A stretch of 64,000 nucleotides of DNA. Source: CBDBCU01 sp965203435 (GTDB lineage Bacteria > Chloroflexota > Dehalococcoidia > Lucifugimonadales > UBA3495). The position numbers and the translations under genes are program-made. Each line of letters begins with the position of its first letter. Position 1 is the first letter of the stretch. Where the stretch lies: contig CBDBCU010000006.1 in assembly GCA_965203435.1 (NCBI GenBank), positions 434,001 to 498,000 of the forward strand, read 5' to 3'. The notes below the pieces were generated by a model, which was not told the origin of the DNA, searched no databases, and saw only the letters and a list, made by a program, of their open reading frames with translations. This document shows, in pieces, positions 43,087 to 52,989 of the stretch.

Positions 43087-43646
43087 CCCCGCGGCCCCGG
43101 CCATTCCGCCCGCGGCATAGCCCGCCGGTACAATTCCTCCAATTCCACCTCGGTATGGCGCGCCCCCACATTTTCCAGCACATGGGCATCGCTGACCGCC
43201 ACCGTCATCAGCCCGTAGGCGTCGGCGGTTTCCTGCACCTGCGCCGGCCGGATGTGCCAGTTGTGCAGGTGATTGTCAATCTCGATGGCGTGGATATTTT
43301 CCTCAATGATAATGTTGGGGGTATAGTAACCGGGATGGCAGTAGATGCGGAAAACCCCGCCGCCGGGCAGAAACAGCTCGCTTACCTGATACTCGTCAAA
43401 GGGACTCCGCGGCGGCCGGATTTCAATTTCCCACCCGGGAATCAAGATGACCTCGCCGGGGAAATGCTGTTCCACCAATTCCCGAAACTCGGCCCCCCAT
43501 TCCCGGTTGTGGTGGTCGGTAGTGGCAATGCCGTCAATGCCCTGCCGCTTAATCTGCCCGATAACCTGCTCGGCGATGGACAGGGAGGGCGGCTGGAAGT
43601 TAAAGGCTTCCCAAATGTGCGTGTGCAGGTCCAGCTTGACTTTCAC
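43083..43646 (-). CDS. PHP-domain metal-dependent phosphoesterase-like protein
   Basis: 187 residues, GTG start. The PHP motifs are LDLHTHIWEA at the N-terminus, GIATTDHHN, an Ile-Pro-Gly-Trp-Glu strand, RIYCHPGYY and VAVSDAHV near the end, together giving the usual set of His and Asp ligands. The length matches small PHP proteins such as the nucleoside-phosphate phosphatase or RtpA types. It starts the operon and overlaps the next gene by 4 bp. Substrate unknown. Confidence 0.85.
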   Translation of the reverse strand: MKVKLDLHTHIWEAFNFQPPSLSIAEQVIGQIKRQGIDGIATTDHHNREWGAEFRELVEQHFPGEVILIPGWEIEIRPPRSPFDEYQVSELFLPGGGVFRIYCHPGYYTPNIIIEENIHAIEIDNHLHNWHIRPAQVQETADAYGLMTVAVSDAHVLENVGARHTEVELEELYRRAMPRAEWPGPRG

Positions 43647-43767
43647 CGCGCTACTTTCCTTTCGTTTTTCCGCTTACCCGGAACTGTTTTAGGGTCGTCA
43701 GAATCCACGGAGGGATGTTAGGGCGTGTTCACGCTGTTTATGGCGTACCGGATAGACCATCCCGCTG

Positions 43768-43864
43768 CTATGTCATTCCGAGCGTAGCCGAGGAATCTAA
43801 AAATCTTGAAATGGAATCAACGGCGGGCATTTCAGATTCCTCGGCTACGCTCGGAATGACATAG
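43768..43864. repeat. 97-bp palindromic miniature element, copy 2
   Basis: Arms 43768-43798 and 43834-43864 are the same perfect 31-bp inverted repeat as at 40640-40737. It fills much of the 313-bp gap 43647-43959; the rest shows nothing recognisable. It stands before the PHP operon, 120 bp upstream of its start, and copy 1 stands after the operon, so the two flank it. Confidence 0.9.
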
Positions 43865-43959
43865 TAAGGGGACTGCGGTTTGCCAACATATTGCCCGGCA
43901 TCTCAATACCTACGGATATGTCCGGCATTGGCATGAACACGCCTTAAACCGCCGCCCCT

Positions 43960-44814
43960 TTAACCGCCCTCAAACCGGGGTTTCCGCCCTTCCCGGAAAG
44001 AGGCAATCCCCTCCGCCCGGTCGGCCGTCCCGTGCAGCAGGATGCTCAAATCCGCCTCCAGCCGCAGCCCTTGCGCCAGGGATAAATCCAAGCCTTGATA
44101 GACGGCTTCCCGGGCGTAGCGGATAGCCACCGGCCCCCCGGCCAGAATTGCCGCGGCCAACTGCCAAGTTTCCGCCGCCAGCTTTTCCGCCGCCGTTACC
44201 CGGTTCACCAGCCCGATCCGCAAGGCTTCCGCCGCCGTTACCGTCCGCCCGGTCAAGGCCAGATCCAAGGCCCAAGCCGGGCCGACCAGGCGCGGCAGTC
44301 GCTGCGTTCCCCCGTCCCAGGGCAATTCCGGACAGCCCGCCGCCGTCAATCCCAGCCGGGCCGTGTCCGCGGCCAGCCGCAAATCCCCGGCCAAAGCCAA
44401 CTCCAGCCCCTGCCCGATGGCATCCCCATTCAGGGCTACCAGCGCCGGCAAATCCAGACCGGCCAAAGCCTCCGCCACCCGCAGCTGTTCCCGCTCCTTA
44501 TCGGTATCCGGTCGCTGCCGTCCCACCGAAAAGCAATCTCCGGCCCCGGTTACTACTACCAGCCGCGCCGCGGCATCGGCCGCCATTTCCTGGCAAACCG
44601 CCCGCAGCTCTTGGGCCATACCCCCGTCAATCAAATTGCCGCTTTGCGGGCAGGCCAAGGTAACTACCGCCGCCCCGACCGGGGCCGCCGCCTTTTCCGC
44701 CGCTGCCGGCTGGTATTGGATAAATCGGTAAGAAATGGCCGCCGCTCCGGGCCGGGCTGATTTGCCGGATGGGCCGGCCCATTCTATAGTAAATGTCCCG
44801 CTATCCCTTGACAA
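43960..44814 (-). CDS. Enoyl-CoA hydratase/isomerase family protein, uncertain start
   Basis: Crotonase fold: VVTLACPQSGNLID near the start, CFSVGRQRPDTDK at the first oxyanion loop, LVALNGDAIGQGLELALAGDL at the second. LGLTAAGCPELPWDGGTQRL and the C-terminal helix pack are also family-like. The ATG at 44814 has no ribosome site and lies upstream of a probable minus-strand promoter (TTGTCA-17-TACTAT, start near 44783), so the true start is probably internal, around the IS-YRF segment (a rare ATT) or downstream. Single gene, divergent from groES. Confidence 0.75.
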   Translation of the reverse strand: MSRDSGTFTIEWAGPSGKSARPGAAAISYRFIQYQPAAAEKAAAPVGAAVVTLACPQSGNLIDGGMAQELRAVCQEMAADAAARLVVVTGAGDCFSVGRQRPDTDKEREQLRVAEALAGLDLPALVALNGDAIGQGLELALAGDLRLAADTARLGLTAAGCPELPWDGGTQRLPRLVGPAWALDLALTGRTVTAAEALRIGLVNRVTAAEKLAAETWQLAAAILAGGPVAIRYAREAVYQGLDLSLAQGLRLEADLSILLHGTADRAEGIASFREGRKPRFEGG

Positions 44815-44817
44815 GGG

Positions 44818-44846
44818 TTTGCGCCTTGATTAAGATAATTAACTAG
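44818..44846 (+). promoter_or_regulatory. groESL promoter
   Basis: TTGACA (44818-44823), 17-bp spacer, TAAGAT (44841-44846). The -35 lies in CCCTTGACAAGGG, an odd palindrome, so the complementary TTGTCA could be the -35 of the divergent hydratase. No CIRCE operator is visible between here and groES. Confidence 0.65.
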
Positions 44847-44921
44847 CAGTCTCGGCTGGCGCGCGCTGATTGCGGCCGCCAGCGGCCGAGGAGTTAACGA
44901 AAAGGAGGAACAGCGAAAACC

Positions 44922-45212
44922 ATGGCTAATTTCACTCCGCTGGGCGAGCGGATTATCATTAAGCCCATCGAGCAGGAGCAGACCACCCGCGGCGGCATTT
45001 ACCTGCCCGATACCGCCAAGGAAAAGCCCCAGGAAGGGGAAGTCATCGCCGTAGGCCCCGGCCGGGCCACCGACGACGGCAGCCGCATCCCCATGGAACT
45101 CCACGTCGGCGACCGGGTCATCTATTCCAAGTTCGCCGGCACCGAGTATAAGGACGGCGACGACGAGTACCTGATTATGCGGGAAAGCGACGTCCTGGCC
45201 AAGATTTCCTAA
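44922..45212 (+). CDS. groES: Co-chaperonin GroES
   Basis: 96 residues with AAAGGAGG upstream. LGERIIIKPIEQEQTTRGGI and the mobile loop with GGIYLPDTAKEKPQEGEVI are complete, as is the later VGDRVIYSKFAGTEYK. It forms the seven-fold lid of the chaperonin. It precedes groEL by 68 bp, as is usual. Confidence 0.97.
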   Translation: MANFTPLGERIIIKPIEQEQTTRGGIYLPDTAKEKPQEGEVIAVGPGRATDDGSRIPMELHVGDRVIYSKFAGTEYKDGDDEYLIMRESDVLAKIS

Positions 45213-45280
45213 CCTTAGGCCCCGGAGCCAACCGGCTCCACCCGATTTCACCCAGCCAAGCTATTTCAGGAGGATTAAGG

Positions 45281-46900
<1,620 letters not shown>

Positions 46901-46954
46901 CCGCCCGGCGGGGCCAACCCGCCCGGCCCGCTATCAGTAACCCCCGGAACCCCC

Positions 46955-46986
46955 AACCGCCGCCCCGATTATTCGGGGCGGCGGTT
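46955..46986 (+). terminator. groESL terminator
   Basis: AACCGCCGCCCCGA pairs with TCGGGGCGGCGGTT across a short TTAT loop, followed by TTAATAAT. Confidence 0.88.
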
Positions 46987-47041
46987 TTAATAATGCTTGC
47001 CTTGCCCGCTTTCCGCGCAACCGGAACCGGTTGCAGGATGG

Positions 47042-47267
47042 CATTCCCGCGCCCTTTCCACATTCATTCCCGCGCCCTTTCTACATTCATTCCCGCCCTC
47101 TCTACCGTCCTTCCCGCCCTCTCTACCGTCATTCCCGCCCTCTCTACCGTCATTCCCGCCCTCTCTACCGTCATTCCCGCGTAAGCGGGAATCCAGTGGT
47201 TAATGGCCGAGGCTGCGGCGTCATAAGCCAGTACCGTCGGGATTCCCGCTTACGCGGGAATGACGGT
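47042..47267. repeat. Tandem 21-bp repeats and paired dispersed palindromes
   Basis: At 47104, 47125, 47146 and 47167 ACCGTC(C/A)TTCCCGCCC(TCTCT) repeats every 21 bp, preceded by two 23-bp variants with ACATTCATTCCCGC. The last copy becomes a full CATTCCCGCGTAAGCGGGAATCC palindrome (to 47194), mirrored at 47241-47267. No gene is visible between groEL and 47493 other than this and the leader hairpin. Confidence 0.88.
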
Positions 47268-47374
47268 AGAAGTGACGCCGCCGCCACCCCTCCGCTCATC
47301 CTGAAACCTGCTGAAGGATGGGACGGACGGTAGAAAAAGCCGAAAATTCCGCCAAAAAATTTCGAATAAACCCC

Positions 47375-47451
47375 TTTACATCCCCCAAACCATAGGATAA
47401 AATTTTCGCGCTCGAGGCCGAAATTTGCTGAGGCAAATTTCGGCCTCGAGC
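47375..47451 (+). promoter_or_regulatory. Promoter and 5'-terminal 19-bp stem-loop leader, copy 1
   Basis: TTTACA (47375-47380), 17-bp spacer, TAAAAT (47398-47403). The predicted start near 47410 coincides with the base of a perfect hairpin: 19-bp arms 47410-47428 and 47433-47451, loop of 4 nt, core GAGGCCGAA. The same architecture with different arm sequence precedes the paralogue at 57006. The mRNA would thus begin with a very stable stem. Confidence 0.7.
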
Positions 47452-47492
47452 CCTTCTTTATTGAGCTTTGGGGCCTTTGGGGGAAACTCCTT

Positions 47493-48446
47493 ATGCCCAA
47501 GCTCTTGGCCGTCAGCATCCTCCTGTTCCTGCTACTGGGCGCCGGTTATGGCCTTGCCACTATCCAAGCGGCCCGGTCGATCCCCTGGGACTGTTCCGAC
47601 TGGCAAGCCTTTGCCCATGACGACCGCACTACGTCCATCCTGGAATCCCTGGCCGAAAACCGGGGCAAGACCCTCTACTGCGGCATCGACCAGTCCGATA
47701 CTTTCAGCAAGGCCGAAACCTGGCAGGCCGGCAAAGACCGCAACGAACGGGACGATACCATCTATTCCGGGGAACGCGGCATTTTCCGCGGTTTCATCGC
47801 CGCCCAGGAGGGCTGGTTGACCGACGGGGAATCCGGGATTACCGGCGTTAGCCGGGATCGCATTTTTGAGTTTCCCCGGGAGGAAAAGCGGCGGGTTAAG
47901 CGGGTCAAACGGATTAGAGTCGGCAGTGGCGCGGCGGATGCCGATACCTGCATGACGGATTTGGCGGCGGGGCGGATGCCCGGCAACCTGCTTTGCAGCG
48001 ATTGGGGCGGCTGGAGCGTCTATGACACCGACCGCCTCGCGCGCTACCGGCAGGCCCGGCATATTCGGGTCGGCATCGGCGGCGCGCCTATCCGCTGGGA
48101 AATGGACTGGCGGACGAGCGCACTGATGCGCCGGAATCAGTATGGCCAGCGCACGGCCGCGGGTACGGCGACGACCATTACGCCGGAGCAATGGATGACG
48201 CAGGCGGAAGCGGCGGCGGTCAGCGCTTGCCGTTCCCGGGGCGCCCGGTATGTGGCCGGCAGCGCCGATTTCGACCGCGGCCACAATGCTAACCGCGGCA
48301 GCGGCAACGAATGGCACGGGGACCACCTGGGCTGGTTTTACGATAACGAGCAACATTCCACGAATATGAACCAGTATCGCGCCCGGGCCCGGCAAAGCCG
48401 CGCCTGGACGGCTACCTGCAAGAAAACCATCCGCCGCACCCGTTAG
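47493..48446 (+). CDS. Exported or anchored protein with conserved N-domain and variable C-domain, copy 1
   Basis: 317 residues. An N-terminal hydrophobic segment (LLAVSILLFLLLGAGYGLAT) is a signal anchor. Residues about 30-135 are shared almost in full with the protein at 57006 (WDC-DWQAFAH, RTTSILESLA, GKTLYC, IDQSDTF, AGKDRNERDDT, GFIAAQE, WLTDGESG, RIFEFPREEK). The C-terminal 180 residues differ strongly but keep a Cys-x-Ser-Arg-Gly and a Cys followed by Arg-rich end, so the C-domain may be a disulphide-held variable module. I do not recognise the family. Leader: see the hairpin at 47410. Confidence 0.7.
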   Translation: MPKLLAVSILLFLLLGAGYGLATIQAARSIPWDCSDWQAFAHDDRTTSILESLAENRGKTLYCGIDQSDTFSKAETWQAGKDRNERDDTIYSGERGIFRGFIAAQEGWLTDGESGITGVSRDRIFEFPREEKRRVKRVKRIRVGSGAADADTCMTDLAAGRMPGNLLCSDWGGWSVYDTDRLARYRQARHIRVGIGGAPIRWEMDWRTSALMRRNQYGQRTAAGTATTITPEQWMTQAEAAAVSACRSRGARYVAGSADFDRGHNANRGSGNEWHGDHLGWFYDNEQHSTNMNQYRARARQSRAWTATCKKTIRRTR

Positions 48447-48565
48447 CGGCGGGGGCGGCGGTCCGCTCATCCTGCAACGGAGTTCAGGATGACCCTGCAA
48501 CGGAGTTCAGGGTGAGTGGACAAGGGGATGTCCCTCCGCGCGTAGTAGAGGAATCCCCAATCCCT

Positions 48566-48791
48566 CAGGGCAATTGCATATTAAACTTTTGGTATAATCT
48601 ACATTGCATTTCGTGATATTACTCTGCAAGCGATTCCTCGAATGGACGGGAATCGGGCAGATTGAGCGCAATTTTTCCCGGGATGAGCCGTGTTTTCCCG
48701 CCGCGAGTTCTCTTTGCGGAGAATTCAGTCTGCGAAAAATCCTTGAAAGTCGAGCAGACCGAATTTTACGAGTTAAAATGCAATTGCCCTG
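48566..48791 (+). mobile_element. 226-bp inverted-repeat element, possible small RNA
   Basis: CAGGGCAATTGCAT (48566-48579) and its inverse (48778-48791) bound a 226-bp stretch in the 422-bp gap 48447-48868. Inside, TGGTATAAT (48590-48598) is an extended -10 and GAATTCAGTCTGC pairs with GCAGACCGAATT (48721-48762). No coding frame. It is either a MITE-like insert or a small RNA gene whose ends pair. The rest of the gap holds two GGAGTTCAGGATGA-type direct repeats near 48480. Confidence 0.5.
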
Positions 48792-48868
48792 CCCAATCCC
48801 TCAACAAAAATGACCTTTCCCCCAATAACTGCTAAAATGCTCCTCAAAAATCCCCGGGAGCGTCAACT

Positions 48869-49549
48869 TTGCCCGCCAACAAAGTTTATACTTCCCCCGC
48901 CGCCGCCTTGGCCGACTTGTCCGATGGCGCGGCTATCCTGCTGTCCGGCTTTGCCGGGAGCGGCGCGCCGGCTGGTCTGCTGCAAGCCCTGATTGACCGC
49001 GGCGTCGGCGGCCTTACCTGCATCTACGCCCACGCCGGCCCGGAAACGGCCGAGCCTTATGCCGCCGTATCCCGCCTGGTCGCCGCCGGCCGGGTTCGCA
49101 AAATCATCTCCCCTATGCCCTTCCCGCCGGGCCAGGGCGGCGTTATTCAGGAAAGCTGGCAAGCCGGCGAGCTGGAAATGGAAATCCTCCCCCAAGGCAT
49201 CCTGGCCGAGCGGTTGCGGGCCGCCGGGGCCGGCTTGGGCGGCGTCTTTCTGCCTACCGCCGTTGACACCCGCTTCGAGCCGGGATTGGAAAAACGCTCT
49301 TTCCCGACGGGAGACGCCCTGCTGCACTTGCCGTTGCCAGCCGACTTTGCCCTGCTCAAAGCCGCCGTTGCCGACACCCTGGGCAGCGTAATTTACGCCG
49401 GCAGCGGCCGCAACTGGGGGCCGGTTATGGCTATGGCCGCCCGCATCGCCATCGCCGAAGCCGACTCCATAGTAGAACCCGGCGGCCTGGATCCGGAAGC
49501 CATCATCACCCCGGGCATTTTCATCAATCGCGTCGTTGCCGGCCAGTAG
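48869..49549 (+). CDS. CoA-transferase subunit A
   Basis: 226 residues, TTG start with GGGAG upstream. The alpha-subunit CoA-transferase pattern is present: NKVYTSPAAALADLSDGAAILLSGF, AGLLQALID, then IPQ-like LPQGILAERLRAAG and TPG-IFINRV. It is an acetoacetate/succinyl-CoA-type A chain. It is followed by a fused B-A protein and a B protein, so four half-enzymes are encoded; this chain probably pairs with the B half of the fusion. Confidence 0.88.
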   Translation: MPANKVYTSPAAALADLSDGAAILLSGFAGSGAPAGLLQALIDRGVGGLTCIYAHAGPETAEPYAAVSRLVAAGRVRKIISPMPFPPGQGGVIQESWQAGELEMEILPQGILAERLRAAGAGLGGVFLPTAVDTRFEPGLEKRSFPTGDALLHLPLPADFALLKAAVADTLGSVIYAGSGRNWGPVMAMAARIAIAEADSIVEPGGLDPEAIITPGIFINRVVAGQ

Positions 49550-49567
49550 TTAATGGCTTTCCCTTCC

Positions 49568-49625
49568 CTTGCCAGATATTCGTCCTTCAACAAGTTCAGG
49601 ATGAACGGAGCGAATATCCGGCAAG
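49568..49625. repeat. Inverted repeat between CoA-transferase genes
   Basis: CTTGCCAGATATTCG (49568-49582) and CGAATATCCGGCAAG (49611-49625) flank a TTCAGGATGAACGG core that is also seen near 5310 and 48480. It could attenuate expression of the fused gene. Confidence 0.65.
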
Positions 49626-49667
49626 GCAAAGAAACCCGTTGACCGGCCGGATAGAAAGAGAATCGTT

Positions 49668-51092
49668 ATGCCGTCAATATCGGAGGAACTGACCATTGCC
49701 CGCCGCGCCGCGCGGGAATTGCGGCCCGGCTCGGTCGTTGCCCTCGGCCCCGGCTTGCCCGGCCGGGTGCCGGCGGTACTGCCGCCGGATGCCCCGGTGC
49801 AATTCCTGTCGGAAAGCGGCGTCTTGGGCTATGCGCCCCCGGCCGGCGGCAACCACCCGGCCGCCGCGCCGGTTCTAGATTCGGACGGCCAGCCGGCCGC
49901 CCGGACGCCCGGGGCCGCCCTGCTCAGCAGCGTTGACCTGGCGGCAATGCTGCGCGGCGGCTATGGGGATACGGCGATTATCCAGCCCTTTCAGGTCAAC
50001 GCCGCCGGCGATTTTATCCATTGGACTACGGCGGCCGCCCCCGGCTTGTTTCCTCCGGGTAATGCTGTTGACCTGGCGGCCGGGGCCCGCCGGGTTATTG
50101 CGGTGCTGCCGCATACCGGCGCTGATGGCCGTCCCAACCTCGTATCCAATGCCTTGCCCCTGGCCGACGGCCGCCGTTGCATTGACCTGATAATTACTGA
50201 TGCGGCCGTTATCCGGATTGACCAAACCGGCTTTGTCCTCCTGGAAACCGCTCCCGGCTGGACGGCGGAATCCGTAGCCGCCAGCATCGCCGCCCCCTTG
50301 ACCCTGGCCCCGGATTTGCGGGAAATGCCCCTCGACCCGCCGGATTTTGCCGCCGCGATCCCGTCCAGCAAAGTCTATCCCGATGGCGCATCCGCCCTCC
50401 ACGACCTGAACGCCGGGGCCACGGTGATGATTGACGGCTTTGGCGGCCCCGGCGGAATGGCCCACTATCTGCTGGTCTCCCTGCGCGACAAAGGTACCGG
50501 CGGCTTGACTATCATCAGCAACACCGCCGGCATTGCCCGCTCGGTCAACTTTGGCACTCCGCCCGGCCGCCTCGCCATTGACCACTCCATCCTTATTGAC
50601 AACGGGCAGGTCGCCAAGGCCATTGCCACCTACCCGGTTTCCCCCTCAGCCTCCCGGCCCAGTTCCTTTGAGCTGGCTTACCGCCGGGGGGAAGTGGAGT
50701 TGGAACTGGTGCCGCAGGGCACTCTGGCGGAACGGCTGCGGGCCGGCGGGGCCGGCATCGCCGCCTTTTACACCCCCACCGGCGTTGGCACTTTGATTGC
50801 TGAGGGCAAGGAAACCCGTACCATCGACGGCAAGGAATATCTGCTCGAGACCGGGCTGCAAGCCGACTTCTGCCTGATTCGCGCCTATAAAGCCGACACC
50901 CGGGGCAACCTGATTTATAAAGGCACTTCCCGCAACTTCAACGCGGTAATGGCCCCGGCCGCCCGGATTGCCATTGTGGAAGTGGATGAAATCGTTGCCC
51001 CGGGAGAATTGGATCCGGAGCTGATTGTTACCCCCGGCGTCTATGTGGATCGCATTGTCCGGCGGCCGGCCGACTTTTCCGCCTACGAATAA
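49668..51092 (+). CDS. Fused CoA-transferase, subunit B then subunit A
   Basis: 474 residues. The first half (about 1-225) is a beta-subunit: PGLPGRVPAVLPP, then the catalytic Glu49 in FLSESGVLGY, and LMVDA-like end. The second half (about 230-474) is an alpha-subunit: SKVYPDGASALHDLNAGATVMIDGFGG, LVPQGTLAERLRAGGAGIAAFY and ELIVTPGVYVDRIV. Known fused transferases run A then B; here the order is B-A, consistent with read-through joining of two adjacent A-B gene pairs. The separate A upstream and B downstream would complete two active sites. Confidence 0.85.
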   Translation: MPSISEELTIARRAARELRPGSVVALGPGLPGRVPAVLPPDAPVQFLSESGVLGYAPPAGGNHPAAAPVLDSDGQPAARTPGAALLSSVDLAAMLRGGYGDTAIIQPFQVNAAGDFIHWTTAAAPGLFPPGNAVDLAAGARRVIAVLPHTGADGRPNLVSNALPLADGRRCIDLIITDAAVIRIDQTGFVLLETAPGWTAESVAASIAAPLTLAPDLREMPLDPPDFAAAIPSSKVYPDGASALHDLNAGATVMIDGFGGPGGMAHYLLVSLRDKGTGGLTIISNTAGIARSVNFGTPPGRLAIDHSILIDNGQVAKAIATYPVSPSASRPSSFELAYRRGEVELELVPQGTLAERLRAGGAGIAAFYTPTGVGTLIAEGKETRTIDGKEYLLETGLQADFCLIRAYKADTRGNLIYKGTSRNFNAVMAPAARIAIVEVDEIVAPGELDPELIVTPGVYVDRIVRRPADFSAYE

Positions 51093-51102
51093 GGAGCCAA
51101 GC

Positions 51103-51774
51103 ATGATCGCTGAAAAAGAACGCCTCGCCCGGGAAGTGGTAGCGATGCGCGTCGCCAAAGAGCTGCCGGACGGCGGCTATGTCAATCTGGGCATTGGCAT
51201 CCCTACCCTGGTTTCCAACTTTATCGCCGCCGAAAGCGTGGTCTTTTACCACAGCGAAAGCGGCGTGCTGAACTGCGGCCCCCTGGCCGAGGAGCCGGAG
51301 CAGGATATTGACCTGATTAACGCCGGCGGTCAATTCCTGCAACCCGTTCCCGGCATGGCCTTTTTCAGCACCGTCGACGGCTTTGCAATGATCCGCGGCG
51401 GCCATGTGGATGTTACCGTGCTGGGGGCGCACCAGGTTTCGGCCCGCGGCGACCTGGCGAACTGGATGCTGCCGGAGCGCGGCGTGGGCAATATCGGCGG
51501 CGCTATGGATTTGGCCGCCGGGGCCAAGCAGGTCATCGTGGCGATGGAACACACCGACCGCCAGAACAACCCCAAAATCGTCCCGGAATGTACCTATCCC
51601 ATCACCGGCAAAGGCTGCGTTTCCCTGATTGTCACCGATATTGCCGTAATGCAGCCCACCCCGGAGGGCCTGCTCCTGCTGGAAACCGCCCCCGGCTGGA
51701 CGGCGGCCGAAGTCCAGCAACTAACCGCCGCCCCCCTGCTGGTCTCCCCAGCCTTGAAAGAATATGAACTGTAA
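51103..51774 (+). CDS. CoA-transferase subunit B
   Basis: 223 residues from the ATG at 51103, with AAGGAG ahead; an in-frame extension into the previous gene is rejected. VNLGIGIPTLVSNFI and the catalytic Glu52 in HSESGVLNCGP are beta-chain hallmarks, with later GHVDVTVLGAHQVS and GGAMDLAAGAKQVIV. It probably pairs with the A half of the fused protein 10 bp upstream, acting as a 3-oxoacid CoA-transferase. Confidence 0.92.
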   Translation: MIAEKERLAREVVAMRVAKELPDGGYVNLGIGIPTLVSNFIAAESVVFYHSESGVLNCGPLAEEPEQDIDLINAGGQFLQPVPGMAFFSTVDGFAMIRGGHVDVTVLGAHQVSARGDLANWMLPERGVGNIGGAMDLAAGAKQVIVAMEHTDRQNNPKIVPECTYPITGKGCVSLIVTDIAVMQPTPEGLLLLETAPGWTAAEVQQLTAAPLLVSPALKEYEL

Positions 51775-51922
51775 AAGCGCCGGGAAACTTCCCGGCCATA
51801 GAACCGTCCTTCCCACGCCCGGCAGGGGTGATGGCGGGGCGGGTAGGGGCGGCGGATTAGCAGCGGCCGGTTTGCGCCGCCGCCCAACGGTGTTCGGAAA
51901 GTTGAAAGCAGGGAGGTTTGCT

Positions 51923-52966
51923 ATGGTCCGCCGCCGGTTGCGGGATTCTTTGGATGCGGCTACGCGCCGGGCGCAGGAAGCCGGGGAAGCGGCCAAGGCC
52001 GCCGCCCAGGAAACGGCTGAAAAGGTCGGGGAAGCCGCCGTTACTTCCTCGGAAAAGGCGGCCGAGCTGACGGTTGCCGCCACCGGATTGGCCCGGGGCG
52101 CAACGCAGGATTTTCTGGCCGGCACCGCGGCCTTTGCGGCGCAGTTGCAGCAAATTCCGGGAGAGGTCTGGGACAAGCTGCTGCCGGAGTGTCCGGTGCC
52201 AATGTTCATCCTGCCCACCGGCGCCGACCCGGAGGATTACGCTCTGGTCTTTCAGTTCGCTGCGGTCTTTGACAATCTGAAGTCCGGCGTTTTTATGCAA
52301 CCCAAGCTGGAAGCCTGGGCGGCCCGGGCCGAGGGTTGGGATGTGGCGCGGCTGAGCGCGGAACTCAAACGGGAGTTCACCCGGCAGTTTGACGCCTACC
52401 AAGAGGAAATGACCCACTCCGGGGAAGTTGACATTACGCAACTGGAAGGGCAGTTGCAACGGCAATCCGCGGCGATGGCCGGGCAGTGGAACGAAGCGGC
52501 TCCATCGCTGGTTAAAGCGCCGCTCCAAGCCGGGTTGGCTTGTCTGATGCTGAATCCGCTAACCGGGGCGATTACTTGGCCGGCGTCGGCGGTCTATTGC
52601 GGTTTGGCCCTCTACAACGGGCATAAGGGTTTCAAGATGCTGTCGGATTGCCTGCGGTTAAGGTCGCAGCGGGGGGCAACGGCGCGGGAGTTGCGGCAGC
52701 GGGAACGGGAGTTGCAGGAGTTGGAAAGGGAGTTCGACAGCAAAAACGAAACTTTCCAACGGGCGGTCGGCAACATTGAAATTAAGACCCATCCCCAACT
52801 GCGGGACTTGTATGGGCTTATTTGCGAGTGCGAGGGAATAGCAGCGCCGGCCGACGGCAACGCTACCCCTTCCGAGGAAGTTCCCGATGCCCGGCCGTAC
52901 TGGGAAAACCGGTATTTCCTGGAGAAGTTGCCCGTGCCTTACCGGAAGTTGCTGGCGGCGGTGTAG
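51923..52966 (+). CDS. Coiled-coil protein with central hydrophobic segment, unknown
   Basis: 347 residues from the ATG at 51923 (GGGAGG upstream); the longer frame from 51764 has no site. Residues 1-60 are Ala/Glu-rich amphipathic helices like those at the N-terminus of the RHH protein at 15886. Residues about 195-235 are hydrophobic (LACLMLNPLTGAITWPASAVYC) and may enter the membrane. Residues about 245-290 are a charged coiled coil (ARELRQRERELQELEREFD). No family recognised. Its 3' end faces a TIR-like gene 23 bp away in convergent orientation. Confidence 0.5.
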   Translation: MVRRRLRDSLDAATRRAQEAGEAAKAAAQETAEKVGEAAVTSSEKAAELTVAATGLARGATQDFLAGTAAFAAQLQQIPGEVWDKLLPECPVPMFILPTGADPEDYALVFQFAAVFDNLKSGVFMQPKLEAWAARAEGWDVARLSAELKREFTRQFDAYQEEMTHSGEVDITQLEGQLQRQSAAMAGQWNEAAPSLVKAPLQAGLACLMLNPLTGAITWPASAVYCGLALYNGHKGFKMLSDCLRLRSQRGATARELRQRERELQELEREFDSKNETFQRAVGNIEIKTHPQLRDLYGLICECEGIAAPADGNATPSEEVPDARPYWENRYFLEKLPVPYRKLLAAV

Positions 52967-52989
52967 GGGCGTTTTGCCCCTAATCCGCG

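Noticed and set aside
47042..47200. CRISPR array or coding repeat
   Set aside because: Unit of 21 bp with no spacers; the frames over it give low-complexity Pro/Ser/His products without a ribosome site.
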